Assembly (NCBI RefSeq): GCF_014205115.1
Contig: NZ_JACHMW010000001.1
Coordinates: forward strand, 2,646,987-2,710,986
Length of the DNA: 64,000 bases
Direction of reading: 5' to 3'
Source: Micrococcus endophyticus
GTDB taxonomy: Bacteria; Actinomycetota; Actinomycetes; Actinomycetales; Micrococcaceae
Of this stretch, positions 45,601 through 55,300 are shown piece by piece (the first letter of the stretch is position 1; each line of letters starts with the position of its first letter). The position numbers and the translations under genes are program-made. The notes below the pieces were generated by a model. The model did no database searches and was not told the origin of the DNA. It was given only the letters and a program-made list of their open reading frames with translations.

Positions 45601-45951
45601 CTGCTGGGCCTGCACCTCGAACGGGTCCACCACCGCGTCCACGGCGTCCTGGCCGGCCACCTCGTCGAGGAGGGCGGCCACGGCGTCGCGCTGCGCGTCG
45701 GTGAAGGGCTGTCCGTCCTCGGTGGTGAAGACCACCTGGCCCATGCCGCGGGAGGCCTCGGGGAACTCGTCCTGGAGGCGGTCCGTGACCTGGGCGGTGG
45801 GGGTGCCGGGGATGGTGACGTTGGAGGAGAGGGTGCCGCCGAAGGCGAGGAATCCGCCCACGGCGAGGGCCAGGGCGAGCACCCAGGCGAGGATCACGGT
45901 CAGGGGGCGGCGTGCGGCGCCGAGGCCGAGCCGGTAGAGCAGCTTCGCCAT
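42640..45951 (-). CDS. MMPL/RND-family exporter with a ~345-residue coiled-coil insertion
   Basis: A 1103-residue membrane transporter. An N-terminal helix (LTVILAWVLALALAVGGFLAF) leads to an extracytoplasmic domain dominated by heptad repeats of Gln, Ala, Glu and Leu (about residues 114-459), such as ELDAGQAQLDAQREELEAG. Two MMPL membrane modules follow (GIDYALFIVNRHRQELKRG and MDYQLFIASGMREAYAHG are the paired signatures). Family members export lipids, peptides or drugs using the proton gradient. The insertion resembles YhgE/phage-infection-type coiled coils and could span the envelope. ATG 45951 was chosen for the family N-terminus; the ribosome-binding site is weak. A TetR gene is divergent. 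Confidence 0.92.
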   Translation of the reverse strand: MAKLLYRLGLGAARRPLTVILAWVLALALAVGGFLAFGGTLSSNVTIPGTPTAQVTDRLQDEFPEASRGMGQVVFTTEDGQPFTDAQRDAVAALLDEVAGQDAVDAVVDPFEVQAQQDDARTALADGRQEIADGEQALVDGREQVDAGRAEIEEGRAQADAGEQELADAAAQLEDGQAQLDAARADIEARGLDALPAEALAPLREAEQQIADGQAELDAGRAEIEEQAARLEAGQAEIDANREQLEAGQAELDARWGELDAGQAQLDAQREELEAGRAQLEQALAAALEQAQADGIPAEQVTAQFAEQQAQLEARQAQLDAAQEQADAGREQLVAAQAEADAGAEQLAEAQAQADAGAEQLAAGREQLEAAEAELESGREQLAAGRQQALDAAAAELDAQQARIDEGRAQLEQGVADLEAGRAELAAGAERLDQAEADLATGRTELEDGRVAAERGERSLALVAGYRSVSEDGSTAVGIVSFSQPSLDVTAEEKEAVTGALTGADIDGVAVHPSQELNATVPSILGPGEVVGLIVAAIVLVVMLGTLVGAGLPLVNALVGVGVGAAGALAFSSMVEMISVTPVLGVMLGLAVGIDYALFIVNRHRQELKRGTALHEAIALANGTSGNAVVFAGITVIIALVALNVTGIGFLGLMGTVGAVCVAVAVLVAVTLTPALLSLAGTRILSKKERARLADEGPASAAEGSAAVRRAGRRSTMSTPAAIASALAAVALLVLVALPFGSMRLGLPDGGSEPEGSDSQVAYELTAEKFGEGYNGPLVVTVDLPAGLDEDAAEDARLAVGEQFADLEHAHAVVPAGFNEDRTVTMFQVLPEEGPNAVSTEELVRELRATEPAGEASNLGVAGMTSGFIDVSEKLSDALPLYLGVVVGLSLLIMVLVFRSILVPLIATGGFVLSVFAAMGGVVAIYQWGWLGSVFGVHNPGPVLSFLPTIMIGVLFGLAMDYQLFIASGMREAYAHGLPARQAVLTGLRSGRAVVIAAAIIMISVFGGFIFAHDAMIRPIGFGLAFGVLLDAFVVRLLLMPALMHLLGEKAWWLPRWLDRIMPDVDVEGAQLERGHAPAAEAASAPAPEAGRTPAVDGGAHRA

Positions 45952-46014
45952 GGGAAGGGGAGGTCTCCGTGCGATGGGGATGTGGGTGCGCGGCGACACG
46001 CCGCGCGCGCTCCC

Positions 46015-46045
46015 ATCCTACACCTAATCGGAACGATCCGTTCCG
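46015..46045 (-). promoter_or_regulatory. Promoter and TetR-type operator of the MMPL exporter
   Basis: The palindrome GGAACGATCCGTTCC (core 46030-46044, 46029-46045 with flanking C/G) lies upstream of a minus-strand TAGGAT (46020-46015), covering its expected -35 area. It is the only such palindrome between the exporter and the tetR gene. Confidence 0.75.
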
Positions 46046-46113
46046 GTCTTGGCGGCGTGAGGGCGCGGTAACGGCGTCTCACCAGGGCTGTTGTGCCCGG
46101 TACGATCTCGCAG

Positions 46114-46737
46114 ATGGAAACGCGTCGCACCCCCCTCGATCCCGCCGGGCCGCCCGGCACGGAGGACGTCGCCCCGCGCCGGCGCGGCCGCCCTCGTAGC
46201 CAGGCGTCCCGCGAGGCCATCCTGCGGGCGGCCTCCGAGCTCATGGGTCCGGGCCGGCACGCCAAGCTCACCATGGAGGGCATCGCGGCCCGCGCCGGGG
46301 TGAGCAAGCAGACCGTCTACCGCTGGTGGAAGACCAAGGTGGACGTCCTCGTGGAGGCCGTCGGCGCCGGCTACCTCGTCATCCCCCTGCCCGTGATCCC
46401 GGACACCGGCGACCTGCGTGAGGACCTCGCCCACTGGCTGCGGGAGATGCAGGAGGAGATCGACGGCGGCGGGGCCACCCATCTCTCCCAGTCGCTCGTG
46501 GCCGCGATCGCCACCGCGGACAGCCAGAGCCGTCAGATCCACGGCATGCTCGTGGCCCCGGTGCGTGAGCAGCTGCACGCCCGCTTCCGCTCGGCGCGCC
46601 TGGGCGACGGCGTCGACCGCGAGATGCTCGCGGAGACCGTGGGCTCCCAGCTGGTGATGCGGGTGCTCTTCGCCGAGCCCACGGACGAGGAGTGGATCCG
46701 GCGGCTGCTGGACCTCGTCGCCCCCGAGGGCAGCTGA
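46114..46737 (+). CDS. TetR-family transcriptional repressor
   Basis: A 207-residue TetR protein. The N-terminal helix-turn-helix is SREAILRAASELMGPGRHAKLTMEGIAARAGVSKQTVYRWWKTKVDVLVEAV, preceded by a basic RRRGRPRS head. The rest is a helical ligand domain with the TetR_C pattern. It is divergent from the large MMPL exporter and probably represses it through the palindrome at 46029-46045. TACGAT lies 7 nt before ATG 46114, so the mRNA is likely leaderless; an upstream in-frame start at 46093 is not supported. Confidence 0.92.
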   Translation: METRRTPLDPAGPPGTEDVAPRRRGRPRSQASREAILRAASELMGPGRHAKLTMEGIAARAGVSKQTVYRWWKTKVDVLVEAVGAGYLVIPLPVIPDTGDLREDLAHWLREMQEEIDGGGATHLSQSLVAAIATADSQSRQIHGMLVAPVREQLHARFRSARLGDGVDREMLAETVGSQLVMRVLFAEPTDEEWIRRLLDLVAPEGS

Positions 46738-46738
46738 C

Positions 46739-46768
46739 GCGCACGGCGGCGTCGCCGGCGCCGTGCGC
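46739..46768. terminator. Hairpin between tetR and the kinase gene
   Basis: A perfect 10-bp stem (46739-46748 with 46759-46768) directly after the tetR stop, between convergent genes. Confidence 0.6.
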
Positions 46769-46803
46769 ACCGGCCTGTGCGTCGGCCGTCCGGCCGGCGC
46801 CGC

Positions 46804-47331
46804 TCAGGCGGAGGGGAGCCGCACCACCAGGTCGGCGGCCGCGCGGGGGTCGTGCCGGGCGAGGTAGGCCTCCTCGTGCGCGGCCCACCGCTCCCAGTGC
46901 GGGGCGTACGTCTCCCCGTCCCGGGCCAGCGCCCGGGAGCGCCGTGCCGGGGTCTCGAGCTCGAGCCACACCGCCAGGTCCAGCAGCGGGCGGGCGGCGG
47001 CGCTGAGGGCCCCGACGCCCTCGCACACCACCACGTCGGCCGGGCCGATCGCCGTCGGCTCCCCGGGGGCGCCGCGGTGCCAGTCCCACGCGCGCCAGGC
47101 GGCCGTGCCGTCCGCGTGGAGGGCCCGCAGCGCCGCGGGGTAGGGCCCGCCCTCGTCCACGGCGGCGGCCAGGCCGTCCCAGCCGGGGTACATGGACTCG
47201 ATCCGCAGCACGGCCACTCGGGCGAACGGGGCGAGTCGCGCGGCGAGGGCGTCCGCGAGGACGGTCTTGCCCGCGCCGGAGCGGCCGTCCACCCCGATCA
47301 GGACCGGCCGGCCCGGGCCGGGCCCGCTCAT
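46804..47331 (-). CDS. P-loop kinase, uridine kinase-like
   Basis: A 175-residue P-loop protein. Walker A is VDGRSGAGKTVLADALA; the Walker B-like strand is VVVCEGVGALS, and a lid helix (ETPARRSRALARDGETYAPHWERW) follows. Uridine kinase-related proteins of this size in actinobacteria phosphorylate small molecules of unknown identity. Its ATG overlaps the MarR stop (ATGA), so it is co-expressed with that regulator. Confidence 0.85.
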   Translation of the reverse strand: MSGPGPGRPVLIGVDGRSGAGKTVLADALAARLAPFARVAVLRIESMYPGWDGLAAAVDEGGPYPAALRALHADGTAAWRAWDWHRGAPGEPTAIGPADVVVCEGVGALSAAARPLLDLAVWLELETPARRSRALARDGETYAPHWERWAAHEEAYLARHDPRAAADLVVRLPSA

Positions 47332-47819
47332 CCGGGCACCGGTGCCGCGGGGGCGTCCGGCGGCGCCTGCAGGGCCGCGGTGGCCGCCTCGATCACCCGC
47401 AGGGCCGCGCGCAGCTCCTCGGCGGTGAACGGCGTCAGGGCGCCGCTGATGCGCAGGGACAGGGGCAGGAACGCGGCGGCGCCGTCGCGCCGGGCAGAGT
47501 CGGTGTGCTCCACGAGCACGCGGCGGCGGTCCACGTCGTCGCGGCGCCGGCGGGCGTGCCCGGAGGCCACCAGGCGGTCGACGACGGCGGTGGTGGCGGC
47601 GCGCGTCAGGTGCAGGTGGGCGCCGAGGTCGGTGGCGGTGACCGGCCGGTCCTCGTCCGCGCACCGCATGAGGTGGGCGAGCGCCTTGAGGTCGGTGCGG
47701 TGCAGCCCGATGCCGCGGCCGGCGTCGTCGACCGCGTGCTCCGCCCCCTCGCTGAACGCGCGCAGCGCGTGGACCACGGCGACGTGCTCCGCGGGGTCGG
47801 GGGCGGGCTGCGGGGTCAT
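47328..47819 (-). CDS. MarR-family transcriptional regulator
   Basis: A 163-residue MarR protein. The winged helix is GLHRTDLKALAHLMRC, ATDLGAHLHLTRAATTAVVDRLVASGHARRRR with a wing DVDRRRVLVEHTD. It is divergent from an MMPL transporter, with the palindrome GTTCGACCGTCGAAC between them, and likely represses both directions. TAGACT lies 6 nt before ATG 47819, indicating a leaderless mRNA. The kinase gene overlaps its stop. Confidence 0.9.
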   Translation of the reverse strand: MTPQPAPDPAEHVAVVHALRAFSEGAEHAVDDAGRGIGLHRTDLKALAHLMRCADEDRPVTATDLGAHLHLTRAATTAVVDRLVASGHARRRRDDVDRRRVLVEHTDSARRDGAAAFLPLSLRISGALTPFTAEELRAALRVIEAATAALQAPPDAPAAPVPG

Positions 47820-47825
47820 GGGCGG

Positions 47826-47873
47826 AGTCTAGCCAGGGGCAGGTTGTTCGACCGTCGAACGATCGCCTAGGCT
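47826..47873. promoter_or_regulatory. Divergent leaderless promoters with a central MarR-type palindrome
   Basis: Minus-strand TAGACT (47831-47826) serves the marR gene and plus-strand TAGGCT (47868-47873) the MMPL gene; both are 6-7 nt from their start codons. The perfect 6-3-6 palindrome at 47846-47860 overlaps the plus-strand -35 (TTGTTC, 47844-47849, 18-bp spacer). Binding there would block the exporter promoter directly. Confidence 0.8.
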
Positions 47874-47880
47874 CGGGCCC

Positions 47881-50406
47881 ATGCGCACCCCACCGGACCT
47901 CTCCGCCCTCCGCTCCCCGGACGCCCGACGCGCGGCGGGGTCCGCCGACCCGGACTCCGCGGCCGGGCGCCCGGAGGGCCTCGGCGCCTCCGCCGCCGGC
48001 CGCGACGGCGAACGCACGGACGGGGGGACGGGCGATCGGACGGGGGAGCGGACGGCCCGGCGCCCCTCCGCGTGGCTGCGCTTCGGCCTCGCTGCCGCCC
48101 TGTTCGTGGTGTGGTTGGCGGTGATGGGCCTGGGCGGGCCGACCTTCGGCAAGATCGGCGACGTCTCCTCCAACGACCAGTCCACGTTCCTGCCCGCCTC
48201 CGCCGAGTCCACCCGCGCCGGCGAGGAGGCCGCGGCCTTCCGCGGCGGCGAGGCCGTGCCCGCCGTGATCGTGGCCGAGGCCGACCTGTCCGACCCCGCC
48301 CAGGCATTCCCGGCGCTGGGGGGCCTCGCCGAGACCCTGCGCGGCGTGGAGGGCGTCACGGACGTGGCCGGGCCGATCCCCGCCGAGGACGGCGAGGCCG
48401 TCCAGTTCCTGGCCTTCGTGGACTCCTCCGACGGGGCCGAGCGCGAGGTGGCCGACGTCGTCGAGGACCTCAAGGGGATCCTCGCCGACCCCGCCGCGGC
48501 GGACGCCGACCTGGCGGACACCGTGGCCGCGGACGCCGACTGGCACCTCGGCGGCCCGGCCGGCCTGGCCACCGAGCTGGTCGGGGCCTTCGCAGGCATC
48601 GACGGGCTACTGCTGCTCGTGGCGCTCGTGGTGGTGTTCGTGATCCTCGTGATCGTCTACCGGTCCGTCCTGCTGCCGATCCTCGTGCTGCTCACCGCCG
48701 TGGGCGCGCTGTGCGCCGCCATCCTGGCCGTCTACGGCATGGCGGTGGCCGGCTGGATCCAGCTCAACGGGCAGGCGCAGGGCATCCTCTCGATCCTCGT
48801 GATCGGCGCCGCCACGGACTACTGCCTGCTCCTGGTGGCCCGCCACCGCGAGGAGCTGCTCGTGCGCGAGGAGGTCACTGCCTCCCTGCTCGCGGCGGTG
48901 CGCGGCTCGTTCGGGGCGATCACCGCCTCGGCCTCCACCGTGGCCCTCGCCCTGCTGATCCTGCTGGTCTCCGACCTGAACTCCAACAGCTCGCTGGGGC
49001 CGATCGCCGCCACGGGCATCCTCTTCGCGTGGCTGGCCGCCCTGACCCTGCTGCCCGCGCTGCTGCAGCTGGCCGGCCGCGCCGCCTTCTGGCCCACCGT
49101 CCCGTCGCCGGAGAACGCCCGCCGCCGGGCCGCGCGCCGCGCCGAGCGCGGCCGCGCGTTCGTCCAGCCCGAGGACGCCGCTGGCCGTCCCATCGCCGGC
49201 CTCGAGGAGGACCACGGCGTGTGGACGAAGGTGGGCGCCGCCGTCGCCCGCCGCCCCCGCCCCGTGTGGCTGGCCACCCTGGCGGTGCTCCTCGTGATGT
49301 CCGCGGGGCTCCTGCAGCTGCAGGCCAGCGGCGTGGCCCAGGAGGACGTCCTGCTGGGCGAGTCCGACTCGCGCCAGGCCCAGGCGCTGCTCTCCGAGCA
49401 CTTCGACGCCGGCTCCGGCGCGCCCGCGCAGATCGTGGCCCCGGCCGAGGACGCCGACGCGGTGCTCGCCGCCGTCGAGGCGGACCCGGGCGTGGCCGAG
49501 GCGTCCGTGACCACGGACGAGGCGCCCGCCCCGGCGGGCCCGCCGCCGGGCGTGCTCGAGGGCGGCGCCGAGGGCGCACCCGGCGCCCCGCAGGGTGCGG
49601 ACGCCCCCGCCGGCCCGCCCCCGGGCGTCACCGGCGGCGGTGAGGGCGCCCCGGCCGAGGGCGGCGCCGGCCGGCCGGAGTCTGCGCCGCAGCCGGATCC
49701 CGAGCCGAAGGTGGTGGACGGGACGGTGCTGATCTCCGCCACCCTCGCCGACCCCGGCGAGTCCCTCGCCGCGCAGGCGACGGTGGAGCGGCTGCGGGCC
49801 GAGCTGGCCGACGTCGGCTCGGGCGGCGAGGTCCTCGTGGGCGGTCCGGCCGCCCAGGCGCTGGACACCAACACCACCTCGCAGCGGGACCTCGTGGTGG
49901 TCATCCCGCTGATCCTGGCGATGCTGCTGGTGATCCTCTCCGTGCTGCTGCGCTCGATCCTGGCCCCGGTGCTGCTCGTGGCGGCCACCGTGATCAGCTT
50001 CGGCGCCGCCATGGGCGTCTCCGCGCTCGTGTTCCGGCACGTGTTCGGCTTCGAGAACGCAGACCCGACCGTCCCGCTGTACGGGTTCGTGTTCCTCGTG
50101 GCCCTGGGCATCGACTACACGATCTTCCTCATGACGCGGGCGCGCGAGGAGACCCCGCGCCACGGCACCCGGGCCGGTGTGCTCCGGGCGCTCACCGTGA
50201 CCGGCGGCGTGATCACCTCCGCGGGCGTGGTGCTGGCCGCGACGTTCGCCGCGCTCGCGGTGATCCCGCTGATGTTCATGCTCCAGCTCGCGTTCATCGT
50301 GGCGTTCGGCGTGCTGCTGGACACCCTCGTGGTGCGCACACTTCTCATCCCGGCGCTCGTGCGGGACATCGGCCCGAAGGTCTGGTGGCCGGCCCGGGAG
50401 GAGTGA
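47881..50406 (+). CDS. MMPL-family transporter
   Basis: An 841-residue RND/MMPL exporter. A basic, disordered head of about 65 residues precedes helix 1. A first periplasmic-type domain leads to the first module with GAATDYCLLLVARHREELLVREEV, and a Pro/Gly/Ala-rich linker (around residues 540-610, repeats of AGPPPGV) sits in the second outer domain. The second module has ALGIDYTIFLMTRAREET. The paired Asp motifs for proton coupling are present. Substrate unknown. It diverges from marR with a shared palindrome and starts at ATG 47881, 7 nt after TAGGCT. Confidence 0.93.
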   Translation: MRTPPDLSALRSPDARRAAGSADPDSAAGRPEGLGASAAGRDGERTDGGTGDRTGERTARRPSAWLRFGLAAALFVVWLAVMGLGGPTFGKIGDVSSNDQSTFLPASAESTRAGEEAAAFRGGEAVPAVIVAEADLSDPAQAFPALGGLAETLRGVEGVTDVAGPIPAEDGEAVQFLAFVDSSDGAEREVADVVEDLKGILADPAAADADLADTVAADADWHLGGPAGLATELVGAFAGIDGLLLLVALVVVFVILVIVYRSVLLPILVLLTAVGALCAAILAVYGMAVAGWIQLNGQAQGILSILVIGAATDYCLLLVARHREELLVREEVTASLLAAVRGSFGAITASASTVALALLILLVSDLNSNSSLGPIAATGILFAWLAALTLLPALLQLAGRAAFWPTVPSPENARRRAARRAERGRAFVQPEDAAGRPIAGLEEDHGVWTKVGAAVARRPRPVWLATLAVLLVMSAGLLQLQASGVAQEDVLLGESDSRQAQALLSEHFDAGSGAPAQIVAPAEDADAVLAAVEADPGVAEASVTTDEAPAPAGPPPGVLEGGAEGAPGAPQGADAPAGPPPGVTGGGEGAPAEGGAGRPESAPQPDPEPKVVDGTVLISATLADPGESLAAQATVERLRAELADVGSGGEVLVGGPAAQALDTNTTSQRDLVVVIPLILAMLLVILSVLLRSILAPVLLVAATVISFGAAMGVSALVFRHVFGFENADPTVPLYGFVFLVALGIDYTIFLMTRAREETPRHGTRAGVLRALTVTGGVITSAGVVLAATFAALAVIPLMFMLQLAFIVAFGVLLDTLVVRTLLIPALVRDIGPKVWWPAREE

Positions 50407-50424
50407 GCCGCCGGGGCGGCGGGC

Positions 50425-50489
50425 GTGTCCGGCCGCGCCGCCCCGGACACGGACGAGGGGCCCGACCGCGCGTGCGGTCGGGCCCCTCG
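50425..50489. terminator. Tandem hairpins between the MMPL and dps genes
   Basis: A short 8-bp stem (50425-50432 with 50443-50450) is followed by a perfect 16-bp stem (50454-50469 with 50474-50489, loop GCGT). The second is the likely bidirectional terminator. Confidence 0.85.
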
Positions 50490-50539
50490 GGCTGTGCTCG
50501 GACTCGCCCGGGGTGCCGGGGCGTCTCAGCGGGGGAGCG

Positions 50540-51169
50540 TCACTTCTTCTTGGCCTTCTTCGCCGCACCCTTCTTCGCCGCACCCTTCGTCGGGGCGGGC
50601 GCCTTCTGGGCGCCGCTCACGCGGGCGGCCGCGACGGTCTCGCGGGTGGCGCCGGCATGGCTGAGATCCCCGTCCACCGTGGTGAGGAACGAGCGCATGA
50701 ACCACTGGAACAGCTCCAGCTCGGCGACCTGGCCGATCAGCATGTCCTCGGACACGGGGTCGAGCTCGCCCACGGTCTCGATCGCGGCGCGGTGGTCGGT
50801 GACCACGCCGTCGTACACGAGGTCGAGGGCGGCCAGGTGCTCGAGGGTGCTGGCACGGCCCAGCGCGTAGTCGTCCCACGTGCGGGCGGCGACGAGGGCG
50901 CCGGGGGTGCCCTCGGGGGACACGCCCAGGGTGGCGATGCGCTCGGCGACGACGTCGACCATCGCGCGGACGGTCTCGATCTGCGGGTCGAGCATCTCGT
51001 GGACCCCGATGAAGCCGGGGCCGACCACGTTCCAGTGGGCGTGCTTGAGGGTGAGCTGGAGGTCGTTCAGGGCGTGGAGCCGACCCTGCAGGATCTCGGC
51101 CACGCGGTGGCCGTTCTTGAGGGCCAGTCCCGGGACGGTGAAGGCGGCGTCGTTCTTCTCGGCGGCCAT
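50540..51169 (-). CDS. dps: Dps-family ferritin-like DNA-binding protein
   Basis: A 209-residue Dps. The ferroxidase-type residues lie in LTLKHAHWNVVGPGFIGVHEMLDPQIE, with the later AERIATLGVSPEGTP block. A Lys/Ala-rich C-terminal tail (GAAKKGAAKKAKKK) can bind DNA, as in mycobacterial Dps. It stores iron, detoxifies peroxide and compacts DNA as a dodecamer. ATG 51169 has GAAGGAGACACC upstream. Apart from the dnaK control elements, the 387-bp space upstream shows no feature I can assign to dps. Confidence 0.94.
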   Translation of the reverse strand: MAAEKNDAAFTVPGLALKNGHRVAEILQGRLHALNDLQLTLKHAHWNVVGPGFIGVHEMLDPQIETVRAMVDVVAERIATLGVSPEGTPGALVAARTWDDYALGRASTLEHLAALDLVYDGVVTDHRAAIETVGELDPVSEDMLIGQVAELELFQWFMRSFLTTVDGDLSHAGATRETVAAARVSGAQKAPAPTKGAAKKGAAKKAKKK

Positions 51170-51410
51170 GGGGTGTCTCCTTCTGTCTCGATCGAGTCCG
51201 GCGCCGGTGCGGCGTCGGTCCTGATGAGGCTGATCCAACACCCGGAGGCGCGGCCCGGGACAGGGTTGGCCGCCGTCCCGGTGCCGGGATCAGCGACCGG
51301 CGAACAGCCCGCTCGGCACGCCGCCGCACGCCCGCACGCGGGGGCGGGACGACGACGGCGGGCCCGGGAATGGATCCGCCGCGGCGGGCGTTGGACCGGG
51401 CAGACAGAAA

Positions 51411-53416
<2,006 letters not shown>

Positions 53417-53429
53417 CACCCCCGGTGCC

Positions 53430-53517
53430 GGGGCGGGCGTCCACGCCCGCCCCGCCCGGAGGCCCACGACGCCGGCGGGCCGGCCCGGCAGCGCCCCTGC
53501 CGGGCCGGCCCGCCGGC
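53430..53517 (+). other. Two strong hairpins between dnaK and grpE
   Basis: An 11-bp stem (53430-53440 with 53443-53453) is followed by a perfect 20-bp stem (53471-53490 with 53498-53517, 7-nt loop). They could partially terminate transcription or block decay, raising dnaK mRNA above the downstream genes. Confidence 0.75.
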
Positions 53518-53578
53518 CTTCCCGCACCACCCCCGCGCGGCGGACCCGCCGCGCCCACCCGCTTCGAAAGGACACACC

Positions 53579-54241
53579 ATGAGCGCCGACCAGCAGCGTC
53601 CGCACGGCTCCTCCGACGCCGAGCGCGGCTCCGAGGAGGAGCCCATCGTGTTCAACGACCGTCGCCGCATCGACCCCGAGACCGGTGAGCCCCGGGTCTC
53701 CGCCGAGAGCGCGGCCGAGCAGGCCGAGGACGGCGACGCCCTCACCCAGGCCGAGCGCATCCTCGACGAGGCCGGCGCGCAGGCCGGGACCGAGGCGCCG
53801 CAGCCCGCGGCGTCGGACCGCGAGGCCGAGCTCGAGACCGACCTGCGCCGCCTCCAGGCGGAGTACGTGAACTACAAGCGCCGCGTGGACCGCGACCGCG
53901 CCCTCGCCCAGGACCTCGGCGTGCTCAAGGCCGTCACCGCGCTGCTGCCGGTGCTCGACGACCTCGACGCCGCCCGCGCCGCCGGCGATCTCACGGACGG
54001 CCCCTTCGCCGCCATCGCGACCAAGCTGGACACCGCCCTGGCCGGCCTCGGCCTCGAGCGGCACGACCAGGAGGCCCTGGCCGGCGTCGAGTTCGACCCG
54101 TCCGTGCACGAGGCCGTCATGCGCCAGCCTCACGCGGAGGTCCCCGCGGACCACGTGGTCCAGGTCTTCCGCAACGGCTACGTCCGGGACGGCCGCGTGC
54201 TGCGCGCCGCCCAGGTGATGGTCTCCGCCGGAGACGAGTGA
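53579..54241 (+). CDS. grpE: Nucleotide exchange factor GrpE
   Basis: A 220-residue GrpE. An acidic, disordered head of about 85 residues precedes the long dimerising helix (LETDLRRLQAEYVNYKRRVDRDR) and the helical bundle. The C-terminal beta-wing is HEAVMRQPHAEVPADHVVQVFRNGYVRDGRVLRAAQVMVSAG. It drives ADP release from DnaK. GAAAGGAC precedes ATG 53579. Confidence 0.97.
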   Translation: MSADQQRPHGSSDAERGSEEEPIVFNDRRRIDPETGEPRVSAESAAEQAEDGDALTQAERILDEAGAQAGTEAPQPAASDREAELETDLRRLQAEYVNYKRRVDRDRALAQDLGVLKAVTALLPVLDDLDAARAAGDLTDGPFAAIATKLDTALAGLGLERHDQEALAGVEFDPSVHEAVMRQPHAEVPADHVVQVFRNGYVRDGRVLRAAQVMVSAGDE

Positions 54242-54246
54242 CCCGC

Positions 54247-54275
54247 TCGGCCGGCGCCCGCCCGGCGCCGGCCGA
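54247..54275 (+). other. Hairpin between grpE and dnaJ
   Basis: A perfect 12-bp stem (54247-54258 with 54264-54275) and a 5-nt loop lie in the 66-bp gap. Confidence 0.65.
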
Positions 54276-54307
54276 TCCCCTGACCGACTGACCCGAGAGG
54301 AGGCACC

Positions 54308-55300
54308 ATGGCCTCGCAGGACTGGATGGACAAGGACTTCTACGCGACCCTCGGGGTGTCCAAGGACGCCTCCGAAGCGGACGTCAAGAAGGCCTACCGC
54401 AAACTCGCTCGCACCCACCACCCGGACCAGAACCCCGGGGACGAGGCGGCCGAGAAGAAGTTCAAGGAGATCTCGGAGGCGTACGCCGTCCTGAGCGACC
54501 CCCAGGAGCGCCAGGAGTACGACGCGATCCGCGCGATGGGCGGCGGCGCCCGGTTCTCCGCCCCGGGCGGTGCCGGCGGCGGCGGCTTCGAGGACGTCTT
54601 CGGCGGCATGTTCGGAGGCGGGGGCGGCCCCCGCACCACGCAGTCCGGGCCCGACCTGTCGGACCTGTTCGGCGGGATGTTCGGCGGCGCCGCCGGCCAG
54701 ACCGGCGGCTTCGGCCCCGGCGGCTTCGGCGATGCCGGCTACGCGCGGCCGCGCCCCACGAAGGGCGCGGACCGCACCGCCACCACCACGATCTCCTTCC
54801 GCGGCTCGATCCAGGGCACCACGGTGTCCCTGCGCGCTGCGGACGGCGAGACGATCGAGGTGAAGATCCCGAAGGGCATCCGCGACGGCCAGAAGGTCCG
54901 TGCCCGCGGCAAGGGCGCGCCCGGTGCGGCCGGCCGCGGCGACCTGCTGGTCACCGTGCACGTGCGCGAGCACGAGTTCTTCCACCGGGACGGGGACGAC
55001 CTGCGCATCACCGTGCCCGTCACCTTCCCCGAGGCCGCCCTCGGGGCCACGATCGAGGTGCCCACGCTGGAGCGCCCCGTGAAGATGAAGGTGCCGGCGG
55101 GCTCCCAGTCCGGCCGCGTGCTGCGCCTGAAGGGCCGCGGTGTCGAGCGCGGGACGACGACGGGTGATCTGCTCGTGGAGCTGCACGTCACCGTGCCCAC
55201 CGAGCTCAACGACGACGCCCGCGCCGCCGTCGAGGCCCTGCAGTCCGCCCTGGCCGGCGACGATCCGCGGCGGGAGCTGGCCCGGAAGGCCGCCTGGTGA
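54308..55300 (+). CDS. dnaJ: DnaJ-type co-chaperone lacking the zinc finger
   Basis: A 330-residue J-protein. Residues ~9-75 are the J domain with HPD in [30 protein letters not shown] Gly/Phe-rich segment (about 80-150) follows, and the C-terminal client-binding domains begin directly ([15 protein letters not shown]). The four CxxCxGxG zinc repeats of class A DnaJ are absent and the protein has no Cys, so it is class B (CbpA-like) although it occupies the dnaJ place in the operon. GAGAGGAGGC precedes ATG 54308. hspR starts inside its stop (GTGA). Confidence 0.95.
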   Translation: MASQDWMDKDFYATLGVSKDASEADVKKAYRKLARTHHPDQNPGDEAAEKKFKEISEAYAVLSDPQERQEYDAIRAMGGGARFSAPGGAGGGGFEDVFGGMFGGGGGPRTTQSGPDLSDLFGGMFGGAAGQTGGFGPGGFGDAGYARPRPTKGADRTATTTISFRGSIQGTTVSLRAADGETIEVKIPKGIRDGQKVRARGKGAPGAAGRGDLLVTVHVREHEFFHRDGDDLRITVPVTFPEAALGATIEVPTLERPVKMKVPAGSQSGRVLRLKGRGVERGTTTGDLLVELHVTVPTELNDDARAAVEALQSALAGDDPRRELARKAAW

